Of a stretch of 64,000 bases of DNA, positions 13,676-25,500 are shown piece after piece; the stretch's first letter is position 1, and each line of letters begins with the position of its first letter. Both the position numbers and the translations under genes were made by a program. The notes below the pieces were generated by a model, which saw nothing but the letters and a program-made list of their open reading frames with translations, was not told the origin of the DNA and did not search any database. Source of the DNA: Achatina immaculata (lineage: Eukaryota; Mollusca; Gastropoda; Stylommatophora; Achatinidae); NCBI GenBank assembly GCA_009760885.1, contig CM019717.1:49809366-49873365 (forward strand), given 5' to 3'.

Positions 13676-13860
13676 GTGGTTAGTGGGCTCATCTCTCATG
13701 GTGAAGTTGGTGATTCAAATCCCACAGGAAGTGCCCCTAATCACCCCAGATGTAGAAATGAGTACTTTTTTGATTCCTTATGAAGCTGATGAAGTACAGG
13801 AGACCTGGCATGACTCTGAGCATATTACTCCCTAGTGTGCCAAAAGAACAAAAGATAATA
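13676..13860 (+). mobile_element. tRNA-derived SINE
   Basis: tRNA-like head with A-box-like GTGGTTAGTGGGCTCATC and B-box-like GTGATTCAAATCCCAC, followed by a body with CACCCCAGATGTAGAAATGA. The same order of parts is seen in other copies in the window. No duplication was identified. Confidence 0.65.
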
Positions 13861-13934
13861 TGGGCACTAACACCATATCATCACATGCCTCTATGGAATA
13901 ACATACAGCCATCTTTACCATGTACTATTTCATG

Positions 13935-14120
13935 TGAGAAAGTACAGCAGAAGAGTTAACAACTAACACAAGACAGATCCAGAGTTCAACTCTTGCTCAA
14001 GGTGGACCAATTAACCCACCTACAGAAAAAGGGGTCCCTAACTCCCCTTGCAGCTGGAAAAGGAAAGGCAGGCTAGCATGATACCCAAATTACCCTTCAG
14101 TGTGAATACATCAAGGAAAA
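13935..14120 (+). mobile_element. tRNA-derived SINE, diverged
   Basis: Head with GAGTTAACAACTAACAC and CAGAGTTCAACTCTTGC (B-box-like), body with CCCTTGCAGCTGG and GCTAGCATGATACC, a body motif shared with the copies at 41560-41840 and 48815-49040. Confidence 0.55.
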
Positions 14121-15198
14121 TACAGACACGAACACCCTCTCTATCTCAATAGTATGTACCAGAACTCCAGTTCCTTGTCTTGTTTATCTGATATAGTATG
14201 TCTCACTGAAAGAACCCTGTATGTTCAACAGACCAATTTTTAGATGAATAAATCACACTTTTAAAACTAACGTATGGTTTACTATAACAATTTAATGTGT
14301 CTGGTGCAGATGGGCCTATGTTACAGTCTTACAATTCTGTGTGGAAAAAAATTTTTTTTATATCCTTAATCTCTGACAACTTACTGCTGTATCTTGTTTC
14401 CAGTTACTCTAGTACTGTCTCACAGACAGAGCTGATATCTATGTGAACTGTTCACCTCTTAATGCACCAACATCCATGCATACAAGTGTACTCTAGTGCG
14501 TCTTCCTTTGCAGACTTGACAATAATCCATTTTCAGGAAAGTTTCCCTAAGACGACTGTGTCAAGGTCCTCATAATAAACACTGGGTTAACTGAAGTTAA
14601 GCGTGTCTCCAACTCGTTAAAGTAACACAAGAAGCTTGTCTGTTATCTTTGTACTTTCCTTATCTACTGCCTTGGTACATTTTCTTATCTGCTTTGTATT
14701 TTCTCAACACTCTTCAGAACAAACAATCAAAAGAGGGTTAAAAAAAAAATCTTTGGGAACATAACTTATTTAAGAATCTTCCACACAATCCCCTATTGCT
14801 TGGGATAACAGGATAATTTTTTAAATCACGAAGTTATCTATTTTACTGCCTTTTTGTGCATTACTGTCTCCAGTTGGATGAGAGACTACCGGCTGTTTAT
14901 ATATGCAATATACTGTATCTTATGTTGCAATGTCATCGTATGAAAACAAAATGTACATACATTTTTAAAAAAAGTTTTATGGAAATGGGAAATAAAAAAC
15001 TAAATTTTAAAATGAAAACTGAAACAGAAAAAGTACTGCGTTAAGTACAGGCTGGGGGAAAAAAAATGTGGAATTACAGTTAATATTTAAACAGAGGTGT
15101 CTGTTTTAGCATTTCAGATTATTTGTCTTGTAAATTATATACCCAATGTCGCCGTGGCAACCATCTGAGAAAATGAGTAACCGATAAATTTTCCAATG
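14121..15198. other. No gene recognised
   Basis: AT-rich; short frames only; no repeat family recognised. Confidence 0.4.
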
Positions 15199-15207
15199 GA
15201 CACCTCA

Positions 15208-16452
15208 TTCATTCATTCATTTGCATTTCCCTTGCGGAACTTTGCCTCCCTAACAGCACTCCTGTAGGCCTCTCGATTGTGAGCAAGATGGCCTGCTGCT
15301 GCTGCATCCATTTGCAGATCGTCAACGATGTCTTGCAGCCATCTTCATTTTGGTCTTCCTCTTTTTCTTTTTCCCATTATGTATCCCTCCAATACAGTCT
15401 TCTCTAAATTATCATGACGTTTAATGTGTCCAAAATATTTAAGTTTTCTGTCTTTAATCCTCTTTACTAGCCAGCCTTCTTCAATATTAAGCTCTTGTAG
15501 AATAGATATATTTGTTCTTTTTTGTGTCCATGATATTTGGAGAACTCTTCTGTAGCATTTACATTCAAAGGCATTTATGTGTTTCTCAGCTGTTTTGTTA
15601 AGTGTCTAGGTCTCACAGGTATATGTTGTGATGGGAAAGATGCATGCCCTTAAAAATCTTGTTTTTGTAGTTCTGTCTGTTCCTCTCCACAGATTCTTTT
15701 GTTGTTTTACTTTCCCTTTTAATTTTCCTCATTGTATCTCCATTATTAGTTAGTAGTGATCCAAGATATTCAAAACTCTCCACTTCTTCCAATTTTTCCT
15801 CACTGATATATATTTCAGCTGCCTTGTTTGTTTTGTCAGTTGTCATCAATTTAGTTTTCTTTGCATTAAGACAGGTTTTGCTCTTCGCTGTTCTTACGGA
15901 CTGACGGAATTAGTTTTTCCATTCCTCCTTGTGTTGTGGACAGTAACACTGTGTCATCAGCATATCTAATCTCTGGTATTTCATAACCTCCAATTGTTAT
16001 GGTATCGTAATATTCTTTGTCTACATCTTCTCTAACATTCCTCATTATATTTTCAGTATACAAGTTAAATAAGTAAGGCGACAATATGCAACCCCTGATG
16101 GACCCCTTGTTTTATGTCAAACCAAGTTGTTGTTTCACCATTTATTCTTACTGCCGCTTGTTGGTCTAGATACAGCAGTGATGTTAATTATATCAAATGT
16201 GTTGGAAGTCCCATTTTTGCCATTATTTCCCAAAGTTTCTGGTGTTGTACACAATCAAATGCCTTTGAGTAGTCTATAAAGGATAAATATAGATTGACAT
16301 TAAACTCTCTGCATTTCTCTATTATTAATCTTAGATTGAATATATTATCTCTTGATCCTCTTCCTTGCCTGAAACCAGCCTGGACCATATTGACTTCTTC
16401 TTCTATTTTCTTTCGAAGTCTACCCATTATGATTTTGAACAGAATTTTACTG
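15208..16452 (-). mobile_element. Family 1 LINE, reverse transcriptase domain, 5'-truncated
   Basis: About 1.25 kb. On the minus strand it reads [31 protein letters not shown] and RYADDTVLLS (intact YADD catalytic motif), then the C-terminal domain broken by frameshifts, and ends in (TGAA)n. Imperfect 9-bp duplication GACACCTCA (15199-15207) / GATACCTCA (16453-16461). Broken by several frameshifts. Confidence 0.85.
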
Positions 16453-16600
16453 GATACCTCAATGACAATAAATCATACACATCACATAACAGCAAAAGAA
16501 AGTTTAATCTTCTATCTATCCAACCCCAACTCTTCATCTAAAACATTCACCCCACTCTAACCCATATTCCAACTTATTTCAAGTAAGCTATCCACTGAAA

Positions 16601-16846
16601 ACTTAAATATTTTGGACACATTAAACGTCATGATAATCTAGAGAAGACCGTCTTGGAAGGGTACATAATGGGGAAAAAGAAAGAGAAGAAGACCAAGGCG
16701 AAGATGGCTGCAAAACATCACTGATGATCTGCAGCAAATGGATGCATCATCAGCAGGTCATCTTGCTCACAACCGAGAGGCCTACAGGAGTGCTGTTAGG
16801 GAGGCAAAGTTCTGCAAAGGGACATGCAAATGAATGAATGAATGAA
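16601..16846 (+). mobile_element. Family 1 LINE 3' end
   Basis: C-terminal segment with a (TGAA)n tail. A perfect 12-bp target-site duplication, TATCCACTGAAA, lies at 16589-16600 and 16847-16858. Sits only about 140 bp from the previous copy in opposite orientation. Confidence 0.88.
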
Positions 16847-16858
16847 TATCCACTGAAA

Positions 16859-18464
16859 TGAAACAGACAGCCAGTTCATGCATATGTCCCGGATCTCTCA
16901 TTTCAGATGTTTTTGGAGCATACACTGTAATGAAATTTCAAAACAAGAAGATTTATCATATCACTGTTTTAAAAAAAAAAAAAAAGCCAAAAACAGCAAG
17001 ACACATTTACAATTAGTTAAGAAACAGCTTATGAAAAAATGTAATAAATAACTGTATTGTAATTGAGAGTTCCCAGTGACGGCTTTCTCCCAGACCTGTC
17101 AGCCCATGGCTGAATTCTCAGCAGAAGAAACATGAAATGACTAACAAAAACAGCCAGGAAAACAACTGCAAAAACCCGGATAGGACACAGCGGCACATCT
17201 GATGTATGATTTATGCTCCATAAGAAGATAAGAGATAAAGATAGCACAGCAGACAAACCACTGCTAAGATAGCAAACGCTGCTGAGATAGACATTTCAAT
17301 ACACCTTGTGAACACTCTAATATACCACTCTTCATATCTCTTTCACCATTAATCACACTTTAAATAAATAGCCACATCTGATTTGAAAAGTTACATACAT
17401 AAAATTTTAAACATGCACAAACAAATTTTACAAAACCACACACACAAAAAAAAACATCACATTCAAACACACCCCACTCTTTGAGTACAGAAAGAAATAC
17501 TGAAATACTGAAGCAGCACTGCATATACCAGACTACAAAGAAGGCCAGATAGCATAAGACTTGACCAGAATGTAGGGACAGTTTAAAAGCTGAAAACAAA
17601 CAAAAATGCTGAAGATAGGGAATACAGTACTTGACACACACAAAAGCACGCCTTCATATTGTTAAAGGTCATCATTACTAGCCTTTACACAATCACTTTA
17701 AAAAGAAAATACCATCTCTGACAGCCAGATTATGTCTGTTTTTTTAAGTAACATCTATTTATTAACACCCCAGATATCCTCCCTCCACCAACCCACATTC
17801 ATTTCCAGACTCAGACTAAAATGTGTCTACAAATTTTTAAAAATAACTCTCCTGCTCTCTTGAAGTGGTGATATTTTCAATGATTCACATCGCCAAATTC
17901 ACCATAAACTCACAAAACATTACATGTGCACAACACAACTAACCACAAGTGTTTTTTTTTGTTTTGTTTTGTTTTGATGCTTTTATTTTTTTTTTCTGAG
18001 ATCAAGCAATGTTTCACACAAAATTGTCATGTGATGCCATGATGTCAGTCACATGTCAGCTTCAGCAAAACTTCACACAATTATCACATTTTCCTAACCA
18101 AAAAAAAAAAAAAACCACCAGTTTCAGCTACCTCGGAGATCCTTCAGAACATTCTTGCACCTGAAACTATGCATCATGGGATATGACAGCTGGGGGAAAA
18201 AAAAAACCAAATGAACTGATACGTGACTTTTGTTTCTGGGAATAAAGGCATCATCTCAGTTGATTACACAATAGATCTCCTTCAGTCATTACAAGTATGA
18301 TAACCTTTACAGAACTTACAACTAAGATAGCAATGAAAGCCATTACATACATGCTATATATGCGAAAAGAATAGAAGGTAGCAAAGTTGTCAAGCTTAAG
18401 CAGGCTGCAGACAAGCAATCTATAAATCAATGAGAAAAAAAGATCATTAGAAAACTCAGAAGCA
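16859..18464. other. AT-rich 3' flank of ARIH1; no gene
   Basis: Many homopolymer runs; minus-strand AATAAA at about 17982-17987 and 17758-17763 are candidate polyadenylation signals about 1.5-1.7 kb beyond the stop codon. No other element recognised. Confidence 0.3.
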
Positions 18465-18628
18465 TTTGACTAGAGCACAGAATGTAATTATGGCTAATCA
18501 CAGCACATAAGGTAACAGCATTTGGCTAGAGTAGAGAAAGTAACAATGGTTGGCTGAGAGCATGGAAAGTAACAGTGTTTGGCTAAGAAAAAGGAAAGTA
18601 ACAGTGTCTAATTGTTAGAACACAGAAG
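18465..18628 (+). repeat. Detached units of the 28-bp minisatellite family
   Basis: Five or six diverged units with GTAACAGTGTTTGGCTAAG or ACTAGAGCACAGAA cores. They are the same family as the array at 21340-22300, on the other side of exons 13 and 14. Confidence 0.75.
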
Positions 18629-18637
18629 GGCTTATAG

Positions 18638-18807
18638 CAGTGTTTCCTAAACTTTTCTGGATCATGTCCCACTTCAATGCCTCAAAGATTTTCACTCCTC
18701 CCCCTTCATTTACACCAAGTTCTGAAAAAATAGCATAATATAAATATATTCCACAAAATATTCAAATTCCCCTTCCCCCCTCCTTTTCCCCATGTTGAGA
18801 AACACTG
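18638..18807. mobile_element. Second hAT-type MITE, 170 bp
   Basis: Starts CAGTGTTTCCTAAAC and ends GTTGAGAAACACTG. Flanking 8-mers GCTTATAG (18630-18637) and GCTTACAA (18808-18815) match at 6 of 8 positions, as expected for an old 8-bp duplication. No coding capacity. Confidence 0.7.
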
Positions 18808-19463
18808 GCTTACAAGAACTAAAGTAGATAAATGGAAAGACAGCACAGAAAACAATGAATCAGAGCAGTTGTAACTAAATCAGTAAGCTGGGATAAGAAT
18901 TAGCAAAATAAACTGATGAAGCTTTGTTACTTTAAAAAAACAAAAAACCAAACAAACCAAAAAGTGCTTCAGGAATGTGAAGAATACTGTATTTCAAGCT
19001 GGCTTTAAACAATCTGTTCTGTATAGGACTGAATGATGAAATACTGGTATTCAAGTTCATTATTAGCACCTCCACAAGCTGTAGACTAAGATGCAGAACT
19101 GTAGAAAAAAAAAAAAAACTGATGTTTTCAGCACATTTTGCTTTTCAGTTTAATGTCTGCCAACAAAACTACTTTAGCGCCGTCTCTTCACATAATTCTC
19201 TGTGTCAGTGATATCAATGAGAAATACTTTCTGAGGCAAGATGTATCGAAGGGCCCAAAATGTACAAGTACTTCTTACAACAGCCCTACAGTGATGTCTC
19301 TGACTGACGGGATTGGGGGGGGGGGGGGGGGTTGGGCTGCGGGTACAATATGAAAATCAAGTAATCCAAGCAGGACAGAGCTATCAAAACTGACGGCTAG
19401 TGCAGAAAACTTGTGAGCCTTTCTGTTGCTTCTATGAACTGAGACTAAGGATGTGGTTTCCAC

Positions 19464-19548
19464 TTATGCTTCCAAATACTCCCACTGATCTTTCTCATAG
19501 CCTTCATGCACGTGGTCTAGAAGGACATTTCTTCGACTTTCACAGTAC
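19464..19548 (-). CDS. ARIH1: ARIH1 exon 14: C-terminus and stop
   Basis: Acceptor CTCAG|G completes the Arg. Encodes [20 protein letters not shown] followed by QWEYLEA and TAA (19466-19464). Human ends WEYIED, so the C-terminus is full length. The 3' UTR must start at 19463. AATAAA motifs on the minus strand occur near 17987 and 17763, but no polyadenylation site can be fixed from sequence alone. Confidence 0.96.
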
Positions 19549-22500
19549 CTGAGGACAAACAAGGAAACATTTCATGCTACATTTAAGTCTTTTTCTGTAA
19601 GGAATGTAAATATTCTCAATCTTTCAATTTTTTTTTTTTTACTGTGCAATCAAATAGAAACCTCCACAAACCCTATATCAACACATCAAGTCTTCAGAGA
19701 CAAAACAGTACTTACACAACAATTACAATTAAAAATGCTAAAGATTTTTTGTTTTCCTTCATGTAGTATTTTCTTCTTATTTATAAAAAATGTTAACAGT
19801 AATATTCTGGGAACCTGAAAATGTTGGATAAAAACTAGAACCATTCAAAGCATATAAAATTACACTTCAGCAACAACCTTTACGTTGGTCTTGTTACGTC
19901 CATTATACACACACTGAGAAGAGCACTATTTGTACTCGCTAGAATGACTAGCTAACTGAAAGAAAGTATTTTAAAGTACATTAAAGTACTGTGCTGAAGG
20001 TCTGTCTATTACCCAGTCTCAACTCAAGAATAAACACGGAGATACGCACCACATCCTTAATAAGCTATGCAGTCGCTATACTGTGATCACTTTAAATTTA
20101 TGAAAATCTAACATTCTGCTTGAGAGAAAAAAAGTTACAAATGATATTTTATACACCTCCAATGTCTTTAACTCGTAGCAGACCAGTCAACATGCCTTGC
20201 CCCGAAGGGTTACTTTTCAGATTTTCTAATGACATGTAGTGCGTTGGTCTCTTGAATTTATCATAACTATACTAAAAAACTATGCAGAGATAAGACAGAT
20301 GAGCAAACAACAACCTTTCTCATGGGTGATCAGAAAAAAAGAAGATGGACATGTCGGTCACGTGATGAGAAGAAACAGTTAATCCTAAAACAAGCTATCA
20401 AGTGGAACACAACAGGCCAAAGAAAAAGAGGTCAACTACGTGAAACTCTAAAGAGCACATTGTTAAGAGAGGCCAGTTTAGCAGGCATAACATCCCTTGA
20501 TGAGGCTGAAAAGCTCGTCAAAAATATGAAAACTTGGCACACTACCTTGCAAACCCCATGTGACATTTAACGGCACAGGAAAGATGTAAGATACTAAAAA
20601 ATCTGCGGTAGTATCACTTCCTTCCTATGTCAAATCTGGCAAGAGGCATGCAGGAGTTTGAATTCAGAGTGATTTTGTGTTAAAATTTAACTGTTTTTAA
20701 GTTTTTTCTAAGCTTACAGCTGCTGCCCACTTGAGTTTTCATGTAAATATTAACTGCCTGGTTGTTATTTTCAGTTTACTGCAAATAAATAATTAGTGTA
20801 TATTTTCCTGTGAAGAAATGGTGTTTGTGTAAAATTTTAATCATTTTAGATATACTTAAATTGTGGATTAACTTGAGGGGTAAATTAACTTGAGGGGTAA
20901 GTGTAAAAATCACTGTTTGTATTTCTTCATTTTCCATTCTTTCTTCCCAATTTTTAGCTATTTTCTCTGTTCTATACTAACAATTCTATTAGAAAAACAA
21001 AATACTACTTTTCATGTTTAAATTATGTATAATATACTGCATACCAGGCTTTGCCTTTGTGATGGATATAAATGTGACAACCATCCCATTCCACTTTATG
21101 AAATTTACCCCCTTGGTCATTTTATGTAAAGCCCCCCGGTACAGAAAGTGTTAATTTACCTGTATTTGTCTTGCACCTTCTGTTTGATGTCTTGTAACAC
21201 CTCAGAAGAGATTTCTCTCTCCAAATACTCAGACAGCTGTTCTGTAGCATTTTCTAGATCTTTCTGATTGTCCTGGTTATATATCAAAAGTAAATATGGC
21301 AACTTTAGTAGCAGACTATGCAGTGGCCCACTAGAGCACGAAAGTAACAAAGACTTGATTAGAGCACACGACGTAACAGTGCTCAACTACAGCACAGAAA
21401 ATAACGGTGACTGACTAGAGTACATGAAGTAACGGTTACTGAATACAGCACAGGAAGTAATGGCGACTGAATACAGCACAGGAACGGTGAGTGAATACAG
21501 CACAGGAAGCAACGGTGAGTGAATACAGCACAGGAAGTAATGGTGAGTGAATACAGCAAAAGAAGTAACAGTAAGTGAATACAGCAAAGGAAGTAACAGT
21601 AAGAGAATACAGCAAAGGAAGTAACAGTGAATGAATACAGCACATGATGTAACAGTGAGTGAATACAACACAGGAAGTAATGGCAAATGAATACAGAAAA
21701 GGAAGTAACAGTAAGTGAATACTGCAAAGGAAGTAACAGTGAGTGAATACAGCACAGGAAGTAATGGCAAATGAATACAGAAAAAGAAGTAACAGTAAGT
21801 GAATACAGCAAAGGAAGTAACAGTAAGTGAATACTGCAAAGGAAGTAACGGTGAATAAATACAACAAAGGAAGTAACAGTAAGTGAATACAGCACAGGAA
21901 GCAACAGTGAGTGAATACAGCAAAGGAAGCAACAATGACCAACTCAGGCACAGAAAATAACAGTGACTGGATAGAACACAGACAATAACAGTGACCAACT
22001 AGAGCACAGAAAATAACAGTGACCAACTAGAGCACAGAAAATAACAGTGACCAACTAGAGCACAGAAAATAACAGTGACCAACTAGAGCACAGAAAATAA
22101 CAGTGACCAACTAGAGCACAGAAAATAACAGTGACCAACTAGAGCACAGAAAATAACAGTGACCAACTAGAGCACAGAAAATAACAGTGACCAACTAGAG
22201 CACAGAAAATAACAGTGACCAACTAGAGCACAGAAAGTAACAACAGCTCACAAAACACAAAGTTAAATGACTGTCACAACACAGAACGTAATTATGGCTG
22301 ACCAGAGAACACACTGGCAGTAAAATCTCCAGAATGATAACGCTGACAAAAATAAACATTCATAGATTTAATTTTCATCTGCAATATCCACCAGTAAACC
22401 AATGCCTACAGGGTAGGAAACAGTCACTGTTACTTTCATACTGTTACACTCAAGCACTGTTCTCTGATAGCTACATACACAGAGAGCAGGGAACTTTACA

Positions 22501-25500
22501 TGAACTGGCAGAGTTCTGGATTCTGTGTCTGTGAATTAACAGTTCATGTATGATGACCTACTGACAGACAAGAAATCTCAAAAAAAAGAAGGCAAGAAAC
22601 TCAGAAATATAAAACTCAGAAATAACGTGCAACTTGTATATGATATAAAAGTAACATATAACATGAAATTCAAAAATTATTTGCAACTAATAAACTGACA
22701 GAAGGCAACAACAACCACAGCCAAGTACTTACCTCAAATATGATGGACTGATTGTTTTTCTTGAGATAAAAGGCAAATACATATGTATACATAAGAGTCT
22801 GCCTACACAAGCAGAGGACATCTACTGCCTTCTTAAGGAACTGAACCTCAATCCAGGACATATTGTGCTGCTGCATCTCCTCCATTTTTACCTTGATGCT
22901 CTCGTACAGCTGGTGAAGATAAAAATGTCAACGGGTGGACACAAACAGCTCAGATGCCATGCTAGCCCTAATCCACCATTTAAAATTCTAAACAACTCAG
23001 GTATACCTTTGTGATGGATCAATGGAGGTGTAGCGGTTTGTGGAGGTGTAGCGGTTTGTACACTTACTGTTGACCAGAAGGTCCCTGATTCAATTTCACA
23101 TTGCAAATAATACAACAAATGGTGATGAATATCGGATTTTTCAATGAGAGATGTCCAATAAGTGTCAAGCTTATGTGAAACAGAGCAGTAACTGCTGCCA
23201 CAAAAGTCATAATAGAAGTAGCAACCTACGTTAATATCTATTGTGGCAGAAGAACCAAAAGTCTAACTGGCATAGCTACATTATTTTTAATTAAATAAAA
23301 TAATATGAATGGTCAAACAACTGGGAAAAATATGACAACAAAGAGAGCTCTCTCTCAAAGATATCCTCAACGAGAACCTAGTATCCATCTCATCTATTCA
23401 GGGCCCTTTTTTGGGAGAAAATTTTTCATCGTATACAGCTATAAAAACTATATTTAGAAACTGGTCAAATATAGAAGATAATATGCACTTATAGGTAACA
23501 ACCTAATTCCAAATATTGAAACACTTTTGTGATAAAAAACAGGCCCACTCGATACACTATAATAAACATATACTGATTTAAATTTTGTGTTTTGCAAATG
23601 ATCCTGAATGTACCCCAAGTACATCTAGACCTATTAAATGGACTGGAGAAGTAGTTAGAAGGTTATTTCAGATATTATTTTAGTGAGAATGCCACCACAT
23701 GACGAGATCAGACGAAAATTTAAGTAGATCTGGAAATCGCCGATGGTAAGCACTACACAATTATCAGCTAAAATCATCACACTACTTTTTTTTCCTAAAA
23801 AAATTCTTCATTTATGAAATCTTCTTACATTTACAACTATTTTCATGTATTATATGTATACTTTTAAAGTGGAAATACTTTGTACATTCACTTTTACAAC
23901 TATACCCCCTATACATATCAAGACCCGCGCTTTTTGTGTGGCACGGACGGGAACGTCCACGTTTTTTTTCTGTGGCACGGGAAGAGTTAACAGCTGTGAC
24001 AGAAATGATAACAGAAGTTACAACAGTACCAATTGTGACAGCATTAACAGTTTAAAAAAAAAAAAGAAGTAACAACTGTGTTGTTAGCACAGCATAACTG
24101 CAACAGTACAGCAAAGCTGTAATAACTTCACAAGTTTTAACAACAGTAGCCACAGTAACACCACAAACACCAATTACCACAAAGATGACAACATATCAAT
24201 CTAGACAGCCACAGCAAACGTACCAATGGAATATCAAGGGTTAATGTGACTATATGAGCCTTCTTTCTCCCACATAACACACACTAAGCAAGTTACATAC
24301 CATGTGCTCAAACTTCAGACTCTGCATATGGTTCATGTATCTGTTACAGTAGAACAAATACCGTTGTAGAGCAGCTCGAGATCTCTGAAATTAACAATAA
24401 AATGGGTTACCGATATATTCAACATTATATCATACAAATAAAAAACTACCAAATTTCATAAATAGGCAGAGTTTATAAATTTCCATATCCACTGTGATAG
24501 TCACAATATCAGTAAATTTGTATGAGAGATGTGGCAAGTCTAACAAATAAAATCTGACAGATTACAAGAATACAAAAAAAATTTGCACAGACAAAAGAAA
24601 TAATTTGTAAAATAATTTGAAAGTGAATGGCAAAAAATGTGAACAAGATGACATGCACATGTGTTTAAAGAAAAAAAAAAGAAAATGGTAGAAACAAATG
24701 TGCTCTGACAGGTTCCCCCCCCCCTCAACATCATCACTAGAACAGTCATGCAACAGATACATTAGGAAAAGAGAAACAGAAGCCAACCAAAGTCAATCTG
24801 GTGAAGAACTGCAGAAACAGAGATGAACAGCATGCAACACAACTGGGACACTGCACAAATGCTGGTTGTAAACAACGAGAGGTGAAAAGAATTTGTTGTC
24901 ACTCTGTAATTTGTCACAGGGAGCACTGGGTGATGACTGCCGAGTTGATCACCACCCAAGGGCATGGATGCACTGCATATTGAAGAGCTCAAACATGACA
25001 AAGGCTTTTTATGAACAAACCTGCCAGTGGAGTGGGGTTAATATCAGGGAAAAGGAGAACAGAAGAAAAATCTTGCTTGGAATAATGAACATAAAAGATT
25101 TAAACATAACCTCAGTTGATGTTGTGAGGTTCTAGTCATATGGAAAACTGCAACTTTCAATTCAATTTACAATTAATTCTGATTAACACATTTACCTCTT
25201 CTCTGTCTCTTGTTAACTTCTTCTTCTTCAGCTTTCTGGGCCATTAAGGCTCATTGCTGCAGATAAAGTTTGCCTCCATTCCTCTCTATTCCTAATCTTC
25301 TCTCTCTGGTTGGTGACACCAATTTCTTTTATATCCTCTTCTATGTTGTCTTTCCATCTCTGTCTTGGTCTACCCCTTGGTCTTGTTTCCCTCATCTCTT
25401 GTGCATACATCATTTTCATTTGTCTGTTCTCTTCCATTCTTTCTACATGCCCCAGCCAGCATAGCCTGTTCAGTTGCAAGACATTTATAATTTGTTGGGA

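Noticed and set aside
9694..19463. Single very long ARIH1 3' UTR
   Set aside because: Possible, since the interval is quiet from 9.7 to 13.6 kb, but LINE, SINE and MITE insertions and the lack of a decisive polyadenylation signal give no support for a defined end.
21383..22026. Three overlapping minus-strand open frames of 173-203 codons
   Set aside because: They follow the 28-bp satellite (a period not divisible by 3 opens all frames in turn) and encode a monotonous Leu/Cys/Tyr repeat. No gene.
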